Shown here piece by piece: positions 32,420-41,814 of a stretch of 59,059 nucleotides of DNA (position 1 is the first letter of the stretch; each line of letters opens with the position of its first letter). Origin of the DNA: a virus; the IMG/VR virus record IMGVR_UViG_3300036651_001467, positions 1 through 59,059 of that record, one strand, 5' to 3'. The position numbers and the translations under genes were made by a program. The notes below the pieces were generated by a model, which was given only the letters and a program-made list of their open reading frames with translations, searched no databases and had not been told where the DNA came from.

Positions 32420-34921
32420 CTACGCAGTGGTCTGAGTCGGTGCCGACGCGTCGGCTGATGGTGCCGCGCCCGGTGCGTTGGGCGGTTGCGGGCCTTGATC
32501 CGGCTGCGCTGGCTGCTGGTTCGGTGGCGCTCCGGCGGCTGCTACCGCCGCCTGCTGCTGCGCCTGCTGCGCGGCCTGCGCCGTCCGGTTGGCCTCGTGC
32601 ATCAGCCGGTGCAGTTGCACATTCTGATAGCCGTCCGGGTTGCGCGCCTTGCAATCGAGTCCCGTCGAGCCCTTGCTCCACGTCCTGATCGTCTCGATGT
32701 GAATGTCGTCGTCGTCAATCCCAGCTTCCGGCTGGATGGACGGTTGCGGGTTACCATCCGGTCCGATGATCGGGGTCGAGCCAATCAAGGCCTCGATCTC
32801 GATGAATTGCTTCTGCACGTCCTCCTCGTCCGGGTTGGTCAGCCCGTCGAGGCCAATGTAGTGCGTGAGGATGGGGAAGTTTACCGGGTCCGCCACGCCC
32901 AACGCCTTGATGATGGCCGGGTCTTTCGTTTGCAGAATCTGTTGCAGTGCGCCCTGTATCTCGGCGAAGGTCTGCGGGAAGTCCTCATCCGCCGATGGCG
33001 CCGCGATGACGTTGCCCTGAATCTCGTTCAGCCGGATAAACTGGCTGCGGAATTGGCCGCTCTTGCCCTCGACCACCAGTTCTTCATCGTCCGTCCGGTT
33101 GCGCTGGTAGCAGACGATGGCCTTGGTCATCTCGTTGGCTTCGGCCTCCCGCATCTGCTTCCATACAAGCGTCAGCCGGCCCATGGCCTGATCCTTGGCC
33201 TGCTTGTAGGCGCTGGCCGTTTTAACATCAGGTATGCCGCCGCCGAACAGCGATGGCAGCGCACCGGTGAAGAATTGCCCGCACTCGGCGAGCCGCTGCT
33301 CCTCCTGCCAGATGTTCGCGTCCATCGTAAACTTCGGCTGCCAGATGGCCTGCTCGATGGGGTACTGCTGCCCCACGTTCTCCAGCAGGAACGGCACGAA
33401 CGATGCCGGCTCCATCTTCCGCTTCTGGAGCGCCTCGCCATTCACCACCCGCGCGTCATAGAAAACCGGCGGGCATGAGGCAAGGTTCCTGAACTCGTCC
33501 TTCAGGTTCGCCGTATCGTTGATTTCCTCTTGCACCGATACCGCGTCGAGTCCCAGCGGATCCCGGTAGATGCCGATGCCCGGAAGGCCCGTGCAAATCT
33601 CCCAGTAGTCGTCCAGCTTCTCCGGTACCGCCTGTAGAAATACGTCGCCGGCGAACTCCACCCGACAGCCATCCGGGTACAGCCCAAGCAGCTTCTTCCG
33701 CATCTCCGGTTCAGCGTGCGCCCAAAACGATTCCGGCCGCAGCCATGCCCGCTTGTAGGTCACAAGCGATGACATGGGCAGCGTATTCCACGATCCCTGC
33801 GCGTCGGCCAGACTCAGGCGCACGATGCGCTCGTAGGTGTCCTCGCCCCCCGAGCCCACGTCCTCGATCCTGTTTGCCTTCTGCGGATAAGCCGCCCGCA
33901 GAACCGCCTTGTGCTGCTCCTCGACCTGAATCAGGTAGTAGCAGTCGCGCTGCCCCTGAGCCTGCGGTGGCAGCTTGATGAACAGCGGGCCGTATGTGGT
34001 CAGCTTCTCGGCGCCATTCGGAACTCGCCGCGTGTCCACCGGCATTGTCGCGGTGATGTTTTCCGCCGGCGAGAAACTCTCCGGCCCCATCAACGCGCCG
34101 CAGGTGTTGCAGCCAACCGGGGCGCCCGGCATTCCGCTTGACTCATCGGAGTCCGCCGGCTGATAGCCGCCGCATTCCTGGCACTCGTAGCGATCGGGCA
34201 GCACTTGGAAAGTCTGCTCGCCCATCACGTCCTCGCTGTGATAGCCGAACTGGCCGCCATCCACCACGAATCGAATGAACGTGGCGAAGATGCCCTGCGT
34301 CCAGAGGTAGTAGCCCTTCTTCACCCGCAGCGTTTGCAGGTTGTTGTTGCGCGCGACCAGCTCCGCGATTTTCTGCGCCGCCTTGGCCGTCGCAATGTCC
34401 TCCTGCGATTCCGCGCTCACCGGCAGGTAATTCAGCTTCACCGGAGCCGACGTGAGCGCCGCAATGACGCTCAGCCCCCAAGGCCGGAAGTAGTTGTGAA
34501 CGCGCTCGCTCCGGCCGCCATCCGTATCGCCGCGCCCCGGCGACTCGAACGGCGTGTGCCATGCGCCATCGCGTTCCGAGTACCAGCCGTTTGGCGAGCC
34601 CTTCCAAAATTCCTCGGCCTTGCGCCAAATCCGCACCTTGTGGCGGCGCACTGAATCCGATTCCAGTTCATAGCCGCGCACCAGCGATCGCAGCGCCTCC
34701 TGCACTGCCTGTTCCGGGTCGGCGGCGATGTATGGCGCTTCGGCGTTCGGCTGCTCGCCCTTGTTCACCGAGCCCTGATTGGCGGCGGTGGCGTCCTGCA
34801 CGGCGCTGGCATCGCCGCCCTGCGCGGCGACCTGCTGCGCCTGGTCCGCGCCATTAGAGAGCGCGTCCAGGCCATCGTGTCCGTCGCTAAGTTGGGCGAG
34901 GCCCGACGCGAGTAATCCCAT
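32420..34921 (-). CDS. Portal protein with inserted zinc ribbon
   Basis: 833 residues. The portal core is seen in VRIWRKAEEFWKG, DAVSVQEEINDTANLKDEF and TASAYKQAKDQAMGRL. Twelve copies form the DNA channel of the head. An insert near residue 250-275 holds CQECGGYQ...CNTCGALM, a four-Cys zinc ribbon. The last 70 residues are Gln/Pro/Ala low-complexity. First of the portal-scaffold-capsid set. Confidence 0.85.
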   Translation of the reverse strand: MGLLASGLAQLSDGHDGLDALSNGADQAQQVAAQGGDASAVQDATAANQGSVNKGEQPNAEAPYIAADPEQAVQEALRSLVRGYELESDSVRRHKVRIWRKAEEFWKGSPNGWYSERDGAWHTPFESPGRGDTDGGRSERVHNYFRPWGLSVIAALTSAPVKLNYLPVSAESQEDIATAKAAQKIAELVARNNNLQTLRVKKGYYLWTQGIFATFIRFVVDGGQFGYHSEDVMGEQTFQVLPDRYECQECGGYQPADSDESSGMPGAPVGCNTCGALMGPESFSPAENITATMPVDTRRVPNGAEKLTTYGPLFIKLPPQAQGQRDCYYLIQVEEQHKAVLRAAYPQKANRIEDVGSGGEDTYERIVRLSLADAQGSWNTLPMSSLVTYKRAWLRPESFWAHAEPEMRKKLLGLYPDGCRVEFAGDVFLQAVPEKLDDYWEICTGLPGIGIYRDPLGLDAVSVQEEINDTANLKDEFRNLASCPPVFYDARVVNGEALQKRKMEPASFVPFLLENVGQQYPIEQAIWQPKFTMDANIWQEEQRLAECGQFFTGALPSLFGGGIPDVKTASAYKQAKDQAMGRLTLVWKQMREAEANEMTKAIVCYQRNRTDDEELVVEGKSGQFRSQFIRLNEIQGNVIAAPSADEDFPQTFAEIQGALQQILQTKDPAIIKALGVADPVNFPILTHYIGLDGLTNPDEEDVQKQFIEIEALIGSTPIIGPDGNPQPSIQPEAGIDDDDIHIETIRTWSKGSTGLDCKARNPDGYQNVQLHRLMHEANRTAQAAQQAQQQAAVAAAGAPPNQQPAQPDQGPQPPNAPGAAPSADASAPTQTTA

Positions 34922-34946
34922 GGTTAAGGTCTGTCTGCGATTGCTT

Positions 34947-35429
34947 CTACGATGTCTTTAGCGCGCCCGATGTGAACGCGCCGCTCAACGGTCCCGATAT
35001 CAGCGCCCAAGCGTTCCATGTGGAACCTTGCAATTGGCTCCGCAATGCCCAGTACTTCGTGACGCCGGGGTCAACCACGTCCAAGGTCAGTTGGCCGAAA
35101 CCGAGCGTGTAGATGGTCACGTTCTGACCAAACCCAGAATCGGTCGCGCTCCTGAGCTGGTGCTGCACCATCGGCGTGTTGCTGCCCGGAGCTGCGATCT
35201 GCACCAGAAAATGTCCGCTGCCAGCGGTCACCTTCGCGCTCGACGCCGGCGGCGCGGTTACCGCCGCATTGGCTGCCGTTGCCTTGCCGCCCACCTGAAT
35301 GGACAGCCCCGACGCCTTCTCTATTGCATCGCTCTGGTTGGCGAGCGTCTGAGCCGCTTGGCCGATGTTCCGCACCTCCGGGTCCGCCGAAGTGAGCAGC
35401 GGGGAGATGTAGGCGCGATCCACCGGCAT
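34947..35429 (-). CDS. Virion-region protein, unknown
   Basis: 160 residues: helical first third, beta-rich rest (VTIYTLGFGQLTLDVVDPGVTKYW). TAATG coupling to the upstream gene. The beta part may be an Ig-like module for surface or tail attachment. Unnamed. Confidence 0.5.
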   Translation of the reverse strand: MPVDRAYISPLLTSADPEVRNIGQAAQTLANQSDAIEKASGLSIQVGGKATAANAAVTAPPASSAKVTAGSGHFLVQIAAPGSNTPMVQHQLRSATDSGFGQNVTIYTLGFGQLTLDVVDPGVTKYWALRSQLQGSTWNAWALISGPLSGAFTSGALKTS

Positions 35430-35635
35430 TACTTGCCGCCGATTCTGATACTGGGGTAGAGGCGGTGTGCCTTTGCGTCAATCCGCTTCTCGTCCTTCGG
35501 CCCCGCATGTGAGGCCATCTGCACCGCTAGCCGAGCGTGTTTCAGGTCCTCCATCGGATATTGCCGCGTCTCGGGCAATCCGAATCTACCTTTAGGCAGC
35601 CGGTTGCGCTGCTTGGCCGTCAGGTTCGCCATTGC
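35429..35635 (-). CDS. Small conserved protein (RYP/H..AR type)
   Basis: 68 residues from ATG 35635. KQRNRLPKGRFGLPETRQYP then MEDLKHARLAVQMA follows a widespread small family of phage and mobile-element proteins whose function is not established. Its start overlaps the preceding gene by 44 bases. Confidence 0.65.
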   Translation of the reverse strand, partial: AMANLTAKQRNRLPKGRFGLPETRQYPMEDLKHARLAVQMASHAGPKDEKRIDAKAHRLYPSIRIGGK

Positions 35636-35987
35636 CCGCCTCCTGATTTTCGTCGCTCGCGCCGCCGCTGAAGTGCTCGCAGGTTCCGCAAGAGAACTGC
35701 TGCGCGCCTGATTGCGGCTCGAACAGGTTGCAGCAGCCCATCTCGCCCGACACGCCGCCGGGGGCCGCCACCAGGTCGCAATCGCCGTCCTTCTGCGCTC
35801 CGTCCAGTTCCATGTAGCCAGCCGCCTGCGGGCTGACACGTCCAGCGCCGGAGTCGGCGTCGAAACTGCCGAACGGTTGTGGCCGGCCAGTCATGGACGC
35901 TTCCACGTCGCGCGACATCCGACTCTTGGATTGCGGGTCGAGTGTGGCGAAGTCCGCCGCTCGATTACGCTTGGTTTGATCTGCCAT
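35592..35987 (-). CDS. Cys-rich protein, possible iron-sulfur or zinc site
   Basis: 131 residues. The second half has GDCDLV, EMGCCNLF and SCGTCEHF. The CxxCxxF plus GxC pattern recalls small phage proteins with four-Cys metal sites, in another order. The rest is polar. A metal centre is inference. Confidence 0.5.
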   Translation of the reverse strand: MADQTKRNRAADFATLDPQSKSRMSRDVEASMTGRPQPFGSFDADSGAGRVSPQAAGYMELDGAQKDGDCDLVAAPGGVSGEMGCCNLFEPQSGAQQFSCGTCEHFSGGASDENQEAGNGEPDGQAAQPAA

Positions 35988-36432
35988 CGGATGTCTCCTT
36001 TTTCTTCTTCTCTTTTTCCTGCTCGGCCAACACCTTCAGTTGCGCCGCCAGTACCGCCTTGCGGTCGCGCTCGGCGAACTCCATGTCGGCCTTCTCTTTG
36101 CTCCGCCGCATCTCCGCCGGGTTTTCCACCTTCGCCCGCTGCGCTGCTGAAACCGTGACTTCCTCCGCCGTCTTTCGCCGGAAGCGCTCATCGCCCGGAT
36201 CGAAAATAGGCCGCTGGCCGTTTGCCCACAGGATGTTATCCATGAGCGATTCGACCTTGCCCTGAAGCCGTCCGCATTCCGCACGCCATTGGCCCGCTTC
36301 CGCTTCCGCCGTGCGACACTGCTGCTCTCGCTCGGCCAATTTGAGCCGCTCTTGCGCCAGCGCCGTTTCCGCCTTCGCCGCCTGATGAATGGCCGACTGG
36401 TAGCGGAGCCGCGATACGAAGGGCAGCCGCAT
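35965..36432 (-). CDS. Coiled-coil protein, unknown
   Basis: 155 residues from ATG 36432 (TGATG overlap with the upstream stop). Almost all helical, with heptads from about 15 to 65 and a Lys/Glu-rich end. May be an assembly or scaffold helper. No family recognised. Confidence 0.5.
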   Translation of the reverse strand: MRLPFVSRLRYQSAIHQAAKAETALAQERLKLAEREQQCRTAEAEAGQWRAECGRLQGKVESLMDNILWANGQRPIFDPGDERFRRKTAEEVTVSAAQRAKVENPAEMRRSKEKADMEFAERDRKAVLAAQLKVLAEQEKEKKKKETSDGRSNQA

Positions 36433-36803
36433 CAGAGTGGGCTCGTTTCCTGTTCGACCACCCGCACCGTGGTTGCGGTGGCCGTGGCCGAGGTGACGCG
36501 GCAATAATTATCAGCCGCGCGATAGTTGAAGGCGTTCACGCCGTTGGCCGCGTTCTGTGCGGGGTAGCCAAGCACTCCATCGTGGCCGTGGCCAACCATT
36601 TCAATCGGCTGGTTGGCGAGGTAACTGCACGACGGCCCCCATGTCTGCGTGCCCCGATTCCAGAACTGGACGATCAATCCCTGCGCGCCGCCCGCAGCGC
36701 TGCCGTCCTCGACCATCTCGACGTTGTGCGCCGGGATGGTCGCTGGGATATTGGCCCATGTGCCACCTGATGCGGCCGCTGCGTAAAGCGTTTGTGCTGA
36801 CAT
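36432..36803 (-). CDS. Small beta-rich virion-region protein
   Basis: 123 residues starting MSAQTLYAAAASGGTWANIP, later NAFNYRAADNYCRVT. Beta-rich, without signal peptide. Lies between the coiled-coil gene and the secreted fibre-like genes. Could be a minor capsid or fibre tip. Confidence 0.45.
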   Translation of the reverse strand: MSAQTLYAAAASGGTWANIPATIPAHNVEMVEDGSAAGGAQGLIVQFWNRGTQTWGPSCSYLANQPIEMVGHGHDGVLGYPAQNAANGVNAFNYRAADNYCRVTSATATATTVRVVEQETSPL

Positions 36804-36816
36804 TTGTTTTGTCCTT

Positions 36817-37758
36817 CTAGTTCTTCTGGATGTTGATGAGCACGTTCGCCGTGCCGCTGGCTACGGTCGCAAGTGCGCGGCCAACGCTTTCGCCTGCCAG
36901 TACGGTTGCGCCGCCGTCCGCGCAGTCGCCAGCCGTGGTGGTCGAGATGATGACGTAATCGCCCGCCGTGACGCCGCCCGCGTCGAATATGCAAGAGGCG
37001 ATACCAGATACGGCAATAATCGCGTTCCCACTCTTGCCAGCACCGGAAACCACGATGCCGATTACGCCGGACGTGTCTCCGGTGCCGGTAATGATCGCGG
37101 TAGACGGTGCGCCAGTGAGCTTCGCCAGTGCGCCAACAGTGGTGCCGGTGCCGGTTTCGTTGGCAATTCCGACCGCAAAGTTGCCAGAGCTAAACGTCCC
37201 ACTCGGGCTGGCGATAGTGCCCATCGCCGCGTTACCAGATGCGTTCCATTCAATTACCGGCGTACACGCTGCACCGCCGTTCGTGGCGTACCCGACAGAA
37301 AACAAATTACTCCCCTGCGGAGTATAACAGCCAGCGTCAGTAGCGGAGTTTATATATACGCCGAAAGTGTTCGTTGTACCAAGCGTGATGGAATAGCTTG
37401 CGATATTTGCCTGTGCGAAGTTAAGCGTTCCACTTTTATTGCCCGCCGTCCCATTCCCAACATCCACAACGCCAGCGGAGTCGCGCAATAGGCCGGTGTC
37501 GCCATTCCACGACAACACCTTCCCGGTCGCCAGCGCAAGATTCTCCGTCGTGCTCACCGTCGTTCCGTTGTCGGTGACGGAACTGTCGCCGATTGTTCCC
37601 GCCCCGGTTGCCTTGGGGATGACACCGGTGGTCAACGTGCTGGACGTGGTGACCGTTTTCGGCGAAGGCGGCATGGGGCCGACGGTCTGGCCCCACGCGA
37701 TCAAGACGACGATGCAAGCAAGGATCGGAACGGCGGCAAGCCGCATTCTCATCGTCAT
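36817..37758 (-). CDS. Secreted fibre-like protein with N-terminal hydrophobic signal
   Basis: 313 residues. A hydrophobic segment (about 6-22) ending in WGQ looks like a Sec signal or an anchor. The rest is Gly/Thr-rich with beta repeats (GDTSGVIGIVVSGAGKSGNA). No catalytic motif. The start may be any of three close ATG codons (37758, 37752, 37746). See 25143, 37762 and 39352 for related genes. Confidence 0.6.
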   Translation of the reverse strand: MTMRMRLAAVPILACIVVLIAWGQTVGPMPPSPKTVTTSSTLTTGVIPKATGAGTIGDSSVTDNGTTVSTTENLALATGKVLSWNGDTGLLRDSAGVVDVGNGTAGNKSGTLNFAQANIASYSITLGTTNTFGVYINSATDAGCYTPQGSNLFSVGYATNGGAACTPVIEWNASGNAAMGTIASPSGTFSSGNFAVGIANETGTGTTVGALAKLTGAPSTAIITGTGDTSGVIGIVVSGAGKSGNAIIAVSGIASCIFDAGGVTAGDYVIISTTTAGDCADGGATVLAGESVGRALATVASGTANVLINIQKN

Positions 37759-37761
37759 GGC

Positions 37762-39309
37762 TTAGTTCCCATTCACCGGGACGATGGACAGCGCGTTGAT
37801 AATCGGCGCGGTGATGTTGTTCGCCGTGCCGCTCGCCAGATTCACCGATAGGTAAATGCCCTGCGTCAGGTCAATCGCCGAACTGGCGGCGGTCGTGACA
37901 TCCACCCCGTTGACAATGGTGGTCGCAGCCGCGTTGGCCACGTTGTACCAGGGCAGCGGAGTGACCGACCAGAACTTACCGCTGGTGCCGGTCACATTGG
38001 TCGTGATGCGGAAACAGCCGCCGAATGTGCCAGCCGCCGCCTGCGTCTGCGTCGGGAAGCTGATCGTCGATAGAGTGACCGGCGATTGGCCGTACTGATT
38101 CGCCACCTGCAACTTAACCACCAGCGTCGAACTCGCAACTTGCGTGGCCGTCGCGCCCTTTACGCACACATCCCACGTTTTGCCCAAGTAGTTGAAGTAC
38201 CCGGCAGGAACGTACATCTGCGCGCCGTCCGCGTTCGAACTGTTCAACGTGCCGGTGGCGACGAACGGCCCGAACTGCGTCTGGAAGGCCGGGGGCAGCG
38301 CACTGAACGCCTGCAACTGGATGATGGTATGCGCGGTGGACTCGGCCACCTCCTTCGCGGTGCTCGACGGATTGGCGGCGATGGTGGCCGTGGCGCCGAT
38401 CGCGCATACCGGCTTGCCAGTGGATACCAGAGCCGTGGCCAGCGTGCAAACCGAGGAGGTGACGGGAACCTCGATCTCTGTTCCGGCGCTCCCGGCGGAC
38501 GCGGTGATAAGCGGAATAAAGCCAACCGCTCCGGTCGTCGCGGCCACGGCGGACGTGGTTACCGTCTGCTGCGAGCCGCTCAGTGTAATTTGCGAACTGT
38601 CAGTCGCGGGCAGCGAGATTCCACCCAGCGCATCCACGTACTCGTAGCTAACGTAATAGGTGCCGGTCGAAGTCAGCGCGCCACCGTTCACGCCGGTCAG
38701 CGTCACCGCCGAACCCGCAGGAATCAGCGATAGGGTCGTCGGTCGCGGTGCCCAGAACAGCGGAGACAGGCCGCGCAAGTCCTCGACCATGATATTGCCG
38801 GTGACCAGGCTGAACGGAGTGTTGCTCGATCCGAACACCGGGCCAACCACCACGAATCCGGGCAGGCCGGATCCGCGCGCCAGCAGCCAGCTCGCCGCCT
38901 CCTGCACGCCGCCCGTGGCCGTCGAGATCAAAGTGCGGTTGCCGGGATGGGTATTGGCAAATGTCGCAGTGCCCGTGCATTGGCTGGGCGCGCCGTTGCT
39001 ACAGGTGACCGAGGTTACCTGCAACGTCTCGGCTGTGCTGCCCGTGTCGAAGGTGACGTAGCCGTTGTTGGTCAGAACCGGCACCGGCGTCTCGCCCCTC
39101 GAGCCCGAGAAGAATCCGGGGGTGACCGTGAAGCTCGCGCTGCCCGTCGCCGCAATCGGCGTGGTCATGTAGGCCGTGAACCCCGAGAAGTCGCTGGCGT
39201 TCACCGGCGGCGTCGTCTGGGCGTTGAGGAAGCACACCATGGCCAGGCAGGCCAAGGCGAGGGGTGCCGACTTGATGGCACGGCGGACGTATTGAATAAA
39301 GCGCTTCAT
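37762..39309 (-). CDS. Secreted beta-rich protein with Sec signal
   Basis: 515 residues. Basic start, hydrophobic core (about 14-29), probable cut after NAQ (31). The mature part is a chain of beta modules (SGTYYVSYEYVDALGG-like at about 220) with few Lys. Ribosome site AGGAGA. Fibre-like or a surface adhesin; it follows the next secreted gene in the same operon. Confidence 0.6.
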   Translation of the reverse strand: MKRFIQYVRRAIKSAPLALACLAMVCFLNAQTTPPVNASDFSGFTAYMTTPIAATGSASFTVTPGFFSGSRGETPVPVLTNNGYVTFDTGSTAETLQVTSVTCSNGAPSQCTGTATFANTHPGNRTLISTATGGVQEAASWLLARGSGLPGFVVVGPVFGSSNTPFSLVTGNIMVEDLRGLSPLFWAPRPTTLSLIPAGSAVTLTGVNGGALTSTGTYYVSYEYVDALGGISLPATDSSQITLSGSQQTVTTSAVAATTGAVGFIPLITASAGSAGTEIEVPVTSSVCTLATALVSTGKPVCAIGATATIAANPSSTAKEVAESTAHTIIQLQAFSALPPAFQTQFGPFVATGTLNSSNADGAQMYVPAGYFNYLGKTWDVCVKGATATQVASSTLVVKLQVANQYGQSPVTLSTISFPTQTQAAAGTFGGCFRITTNVTGTSGKFWSVTPLPWYNVANAAATTIVNGVDVTTAASSAIDLTQGIYLSVNLASGTANNITAPIINALSIVPVNGN

Positions 39310-39351
39310 GGAATCTCCTTGGCCGGGGCTGCCGGCGTGTACGCGGTTGGC

Positions 39352-40536
39352 CTAGCGGCCAGTAGTCTCGACCGTGAACTGGATGTTGCCGGGTCTGGAT
39401 GATGCGTGCGTATCCGCCGTGACTTGAAGGCTCAACTGCGTGCCGGCGTTGAAATTGCATGTGCCGGTCGGCGCGTTCGATGATCCGTAGATCGCCGTTC
39501 CGCTCAACATCGCGGGGAATGTGCAAACGCTTGTGCCGTCGGTCACCGCGAAGGTCGAAGCTCCCGCGCCCACGCCCGCCGATTGAACAAAGGCACTCAG
39601 CGCCCGCACCGTGATCGGGACATTCGGCGTCCACGCATACAGCGTGGCTGTCGGCGCAGTAATGGTGCCGGCGAAGAACCCGGAGGCATACCCCGGCCCC
39701 AGGTTCGACGTATTCGATACTGCGTACCCGTTCAGGTTGAGCGGGCTGGCGATGCTCTGCGGATAGGGCTGCGCGGGATTCGTGAGAACCGGGGCAGGGA
39801 AGCTCACGCTCGGCGGATAGCCCAACGGCAGAAGCGTAGAAACGTCGAGGGTCGCGCTGGTCAGATACCAGTTCTTCGGGAAGCCGGTGACAACATTCTG
39901 GTTTACATCGGTCAGCGTGGCCGAGTAGTAGGTGGCCGACGGGATCCCGGCGTCGTTTCCGAAGTAGACACAGGCGGTGTTATTGCTCGCAGGCAGCGCC
40001 GCGCCCGATGTCAGCGCCACTGACTGCGTGAAATTCACGTTGTTCAGCGCCGAGCCTTGCAGCGTCTCGGTGCCGGAGCTGGTCCCGATGTACACCCGGT
40101 AGCCGGTGACGCCGCTCGGAATCACGGTGGGCGCATTGATGACGATCTGGCCAGTGCTGTTCAGCGTGAACTGCGCTTCCGGGCCGGCCAGAGTTTCAGT
40201 GCTCGCTGTCGAATTGTAGTTCGTCAGTTTGACGAAATACACGCCGGCGGCGAGCGATCCGGTTCCCGTCTGCGCGGTGCCCGTGGGCGTCGTCAGCGGG
40301 TTAGCCGAGCCCACGACTGACCCATCGGTCGAGGTATAGCAGGTGACAAGCTGCGGGATGACTGCATAGTTTCCCGGCGACACCACCAACTGACTGAGCT
40401 GCAATTGCAGCGTGCCGTTGACCACCGGGCCGATCAGCGGCGTGACAAACTTGCCGGTCAGCGTTCCGGTGGTCGCGCCGAACATCGGCAGCGCCATGGC
40501 CAGCAACGCAGCGGCGAGAACGATGTGGCGTCTCAT
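39352..40536 (-). CDS. Secreted beta-rich protein with Sec signal and Ig-like module
   Basis: 394 residues from ATG 40536, which overlaps the GroES stop (ATGA). Signal peptide MRRHIVLAAALLAMALPMFG, cut near FGA. The module LAAGVYFVKLTNYNSTASTE...GPEAQ...PSGVTGYRVYIGTSSGTETL has a close counterpart in the tail hub at 20816-23176, so it is phage-related and not host cargo. Confidence 0.65.
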   Translation of the reverse strand: MRRHIVLAAALLAMALPMFGATTGTLTGKFVTPLIGPVVNGTLQLQLSQLVVSPGNYAVIPQLVTCYTSTDGSVVGSANPLTTPTGTAQTGTGSLAAGVYFVKLTNYNSTASTETLAGPEAQFTLNSTGQIVINAPTVIPSGVTGYRVYIGTSSGTETLQGSALNNVNFTQSVALTSGAALPASNNTACVYFGNDAGIPSATYYSATLTDVNQNVVTGFPKNWYLTSATLDVSTLLPLGYPPSVSFPAPVLTNPAQPYPQSIASPLNLNGYAVSNTSNLGPGYASGFFAGTITAPTATLYAWTPNVPITVRALSAFVQSAGVGAGASTFAVTDGTSVCTFPAMLSGTAIYGSSNAPTGTCNFNAGTQLSLQVTADTHASSRPGNIQFTVETTGR

Positions 40537-40826
40537 TGGGCTGGTTCCACCAACGTGCATTCGCACTCCCTGAGAATCACCACATCCTCGCCGTCCTGTG
40601 TAATGTCAATCCCCGCGTACTCGCCGAAATGCACGGTGTCGCCGGGCTTCACATCCAGCGGGACCAGCGCGCCGCTTGGCAGTCTGCGGCCCGCACCAAC
40701 CGCCAGCACCACGCCCGACGCCTTCTTCTTCTCGGCCAGGACGGGCGCAATCAGCCCGGCGGGCATTGGAGCGACGGAAGAGTCGCGGCGCACAACCAGC
40801 CTGTCGTGAACGGGGCGGATGCTCAT
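40533..40826 (-). CDS. groES: GroES-like co-chaperonin
   Basis: 97 residues, the same length as bacterial GroES. Full-length pattern: IRPVHDRLVVRRD, GLIAPVLAEKKKASGVVLAVGAG, LDVKPGDTVHFGEYAG and the last ILRECECTLVE. The mobile loop (about 17-34) is altered. It caps GroEL during folding; phage versions help fold large coat proteins. ATGA overlap with the RRM gene upstream. Confidence 0.92.
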   Translation of the reverse strand: MSIRPVHDRLVVRRDSSVAPMPAGLIAPVLAEKKKASGVVLAVGAGRRLPSGALVPLDVKPGDTVHFGEYAGIDITQDGEDVVILRECECTLVEPAQ

Positions 40827-41086
40827 GCCCGCTCCGCGCGCGACTTTCGCGGTCGCGCCTCATTCACGTTCAGCGCCCGGCCGCCCATGCGCTCCCCTTG
40901 GAGTCCGGCAATGGCCTCGTCGGCTTCGATATCAACGGGCATGTCCACGAAGCCGTAGCCACGCGAGCGCCCGCTCTCGTCCTTGATGACCGTGACGCGC
41001 TGGACTTCGCCGAACGCATCGAACAGGCCGCGAACTTCATCATCGGTCGCCGCGAACGGCAGGTTGCCCACAAATATGCTTTTCAC
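40823..41086 (-). CDS. RRM RNA-binding protein
   Basis: 87 residues from a GTG at 41086 preceded by GGAGGGTGG. RNP2 is IFVGNL (4-9) and RNP1 is RGYGFVDM (42-49 region), so this is a single, complete RRM like cyanobacterial and other bacterial Rbp proteins. Binds single-stranded RNA. It sits between GroES and small genes, about 700 bases from the tmRNA. Confidence 0.9.
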   Translation of the reverse strand: MKSIFVGNLPFAATDDEVRGLFDAFGEVQRVTVIKDESGRSRGYGFVDMPVDIEADEAIAGLQGERMGGRALNVNEARPRKSRAERA

Positions 41087-41253
41087 GCTTCCACCCTCCT
41101 GAACAAAGACTTCCACCGCTCCCGCGCCCGGTCGGCTTCGGTCGGCGGTCGCAAACCCAACTGCTCGGCGCAAAACGATGGCGTCCACAAGCGCGCCATC
41201 TGAAGGATCGCCCGCTGCTCGATGAACTTGAATTGGCGCGTGGGTCGCTTCAC
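41083..41253 (-). CDS. Small basic protein, unknown
   Basis: 56 residues starting MKRPTRQFKFIEQRAILQMA from a GTG at 41253. Both ends overlap the neighbours by 4 bases (GTGA), so it occupies a coupled position between two genes. Arg-rich helical; may bind nucleic acid. No family recognised. Confidence 0.55.
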   Translation of the reverse strand: MKRPTRQFKFIEQRAILQMARLWTPSFCAEQLGLRPPTEADRARERWKSLFRRVEA

Positions 41254-41519
41254 TGTTTCGGCATCCCCTCAATCACCTTCACCATGTCGCGTCGAATGTC
41301 GAGGCAGGGCAGCTTGCCGCATACTCCAGCCGGAGCAACATGCCCGACGCCCGCGTGAACCGTCTCAAGGTCGCGCTTGAGCGAGTGCAGCGCCGCCTCA
41401 TGACTGTCGAAATCTTCAAGCTCTGAAACCAGCGTGCCCCCAGGCACGGTGCGCACTCCGTCGCCAGAGATGACCTGCTGTTCGGCCAACGTAAAGCGGT
41501 AATGCCGCGCCTGGATCAT
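41250..41519 (-). CDS. Small protein with Cys pair, unknown
   Basis: 89 residues from ATG 41519 (ATGA overlap). Helical middle EAALHSLKRDLETVHAG, late GVCGKLPCLDIRR. No family recognised; forms part of the coupled series before the RRM gene. Confidence 0.5.
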   Translation of the reverse strand: MIQARHYRFTLAEQQVISGDGVRTVPGGTLVSELEDFDSHEAALHSLKRDLETVHAGVGHVAPAGVCGKLPCLDIRRDMVKVIEGMPKQ

Positions 41520-41743
41520 GCTGCTACCTTCGCTCCCCAAACGAAATTGAACTCCGACGGCCCAACCTGCACCAGCCGGTAGAGATGGCTGGGCAACTTG
41601 CGCTCCAGCTCTTCGCAGAACGAGGCGAGGTTGTCGTCAACGCCCTTGGGCGTGAACCTCTTGCCCTTGGGCGCGGCGATAACAATCCGCCGCACCACGC
41701 GCTTATTGGCCGAGTCGAAAACCTTGAGAATGATTCTGCGCAT
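41516..41743 (-). CDS. Small basic protein, unknown
   Basis: 75 residues from ATG 41743 (a TTG at 41758 is in frame). ILKVFDSANKRVVRRIVIAAPKGKRFT and NLASFCEELERKLPSHLYRLVQV suggest an alpha/beta fold. First gene after the tmRNA. Confidence 0.5.
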   Translation of the reverse strand: MRRIILKVFDSANKRVVRRIVIAAPKGKRFTPKGVDDNLASFCEELERKLPSHLYRLVQVGPSEFNFVWGAKVAA

Positions 41744-41814
41744 ATGCAAACAGGCCAAGGCGCTAATCCGCCCCGACCGCCTCCACCACCGGCTTTTACG
41801 AAGCCGGAAACGGG

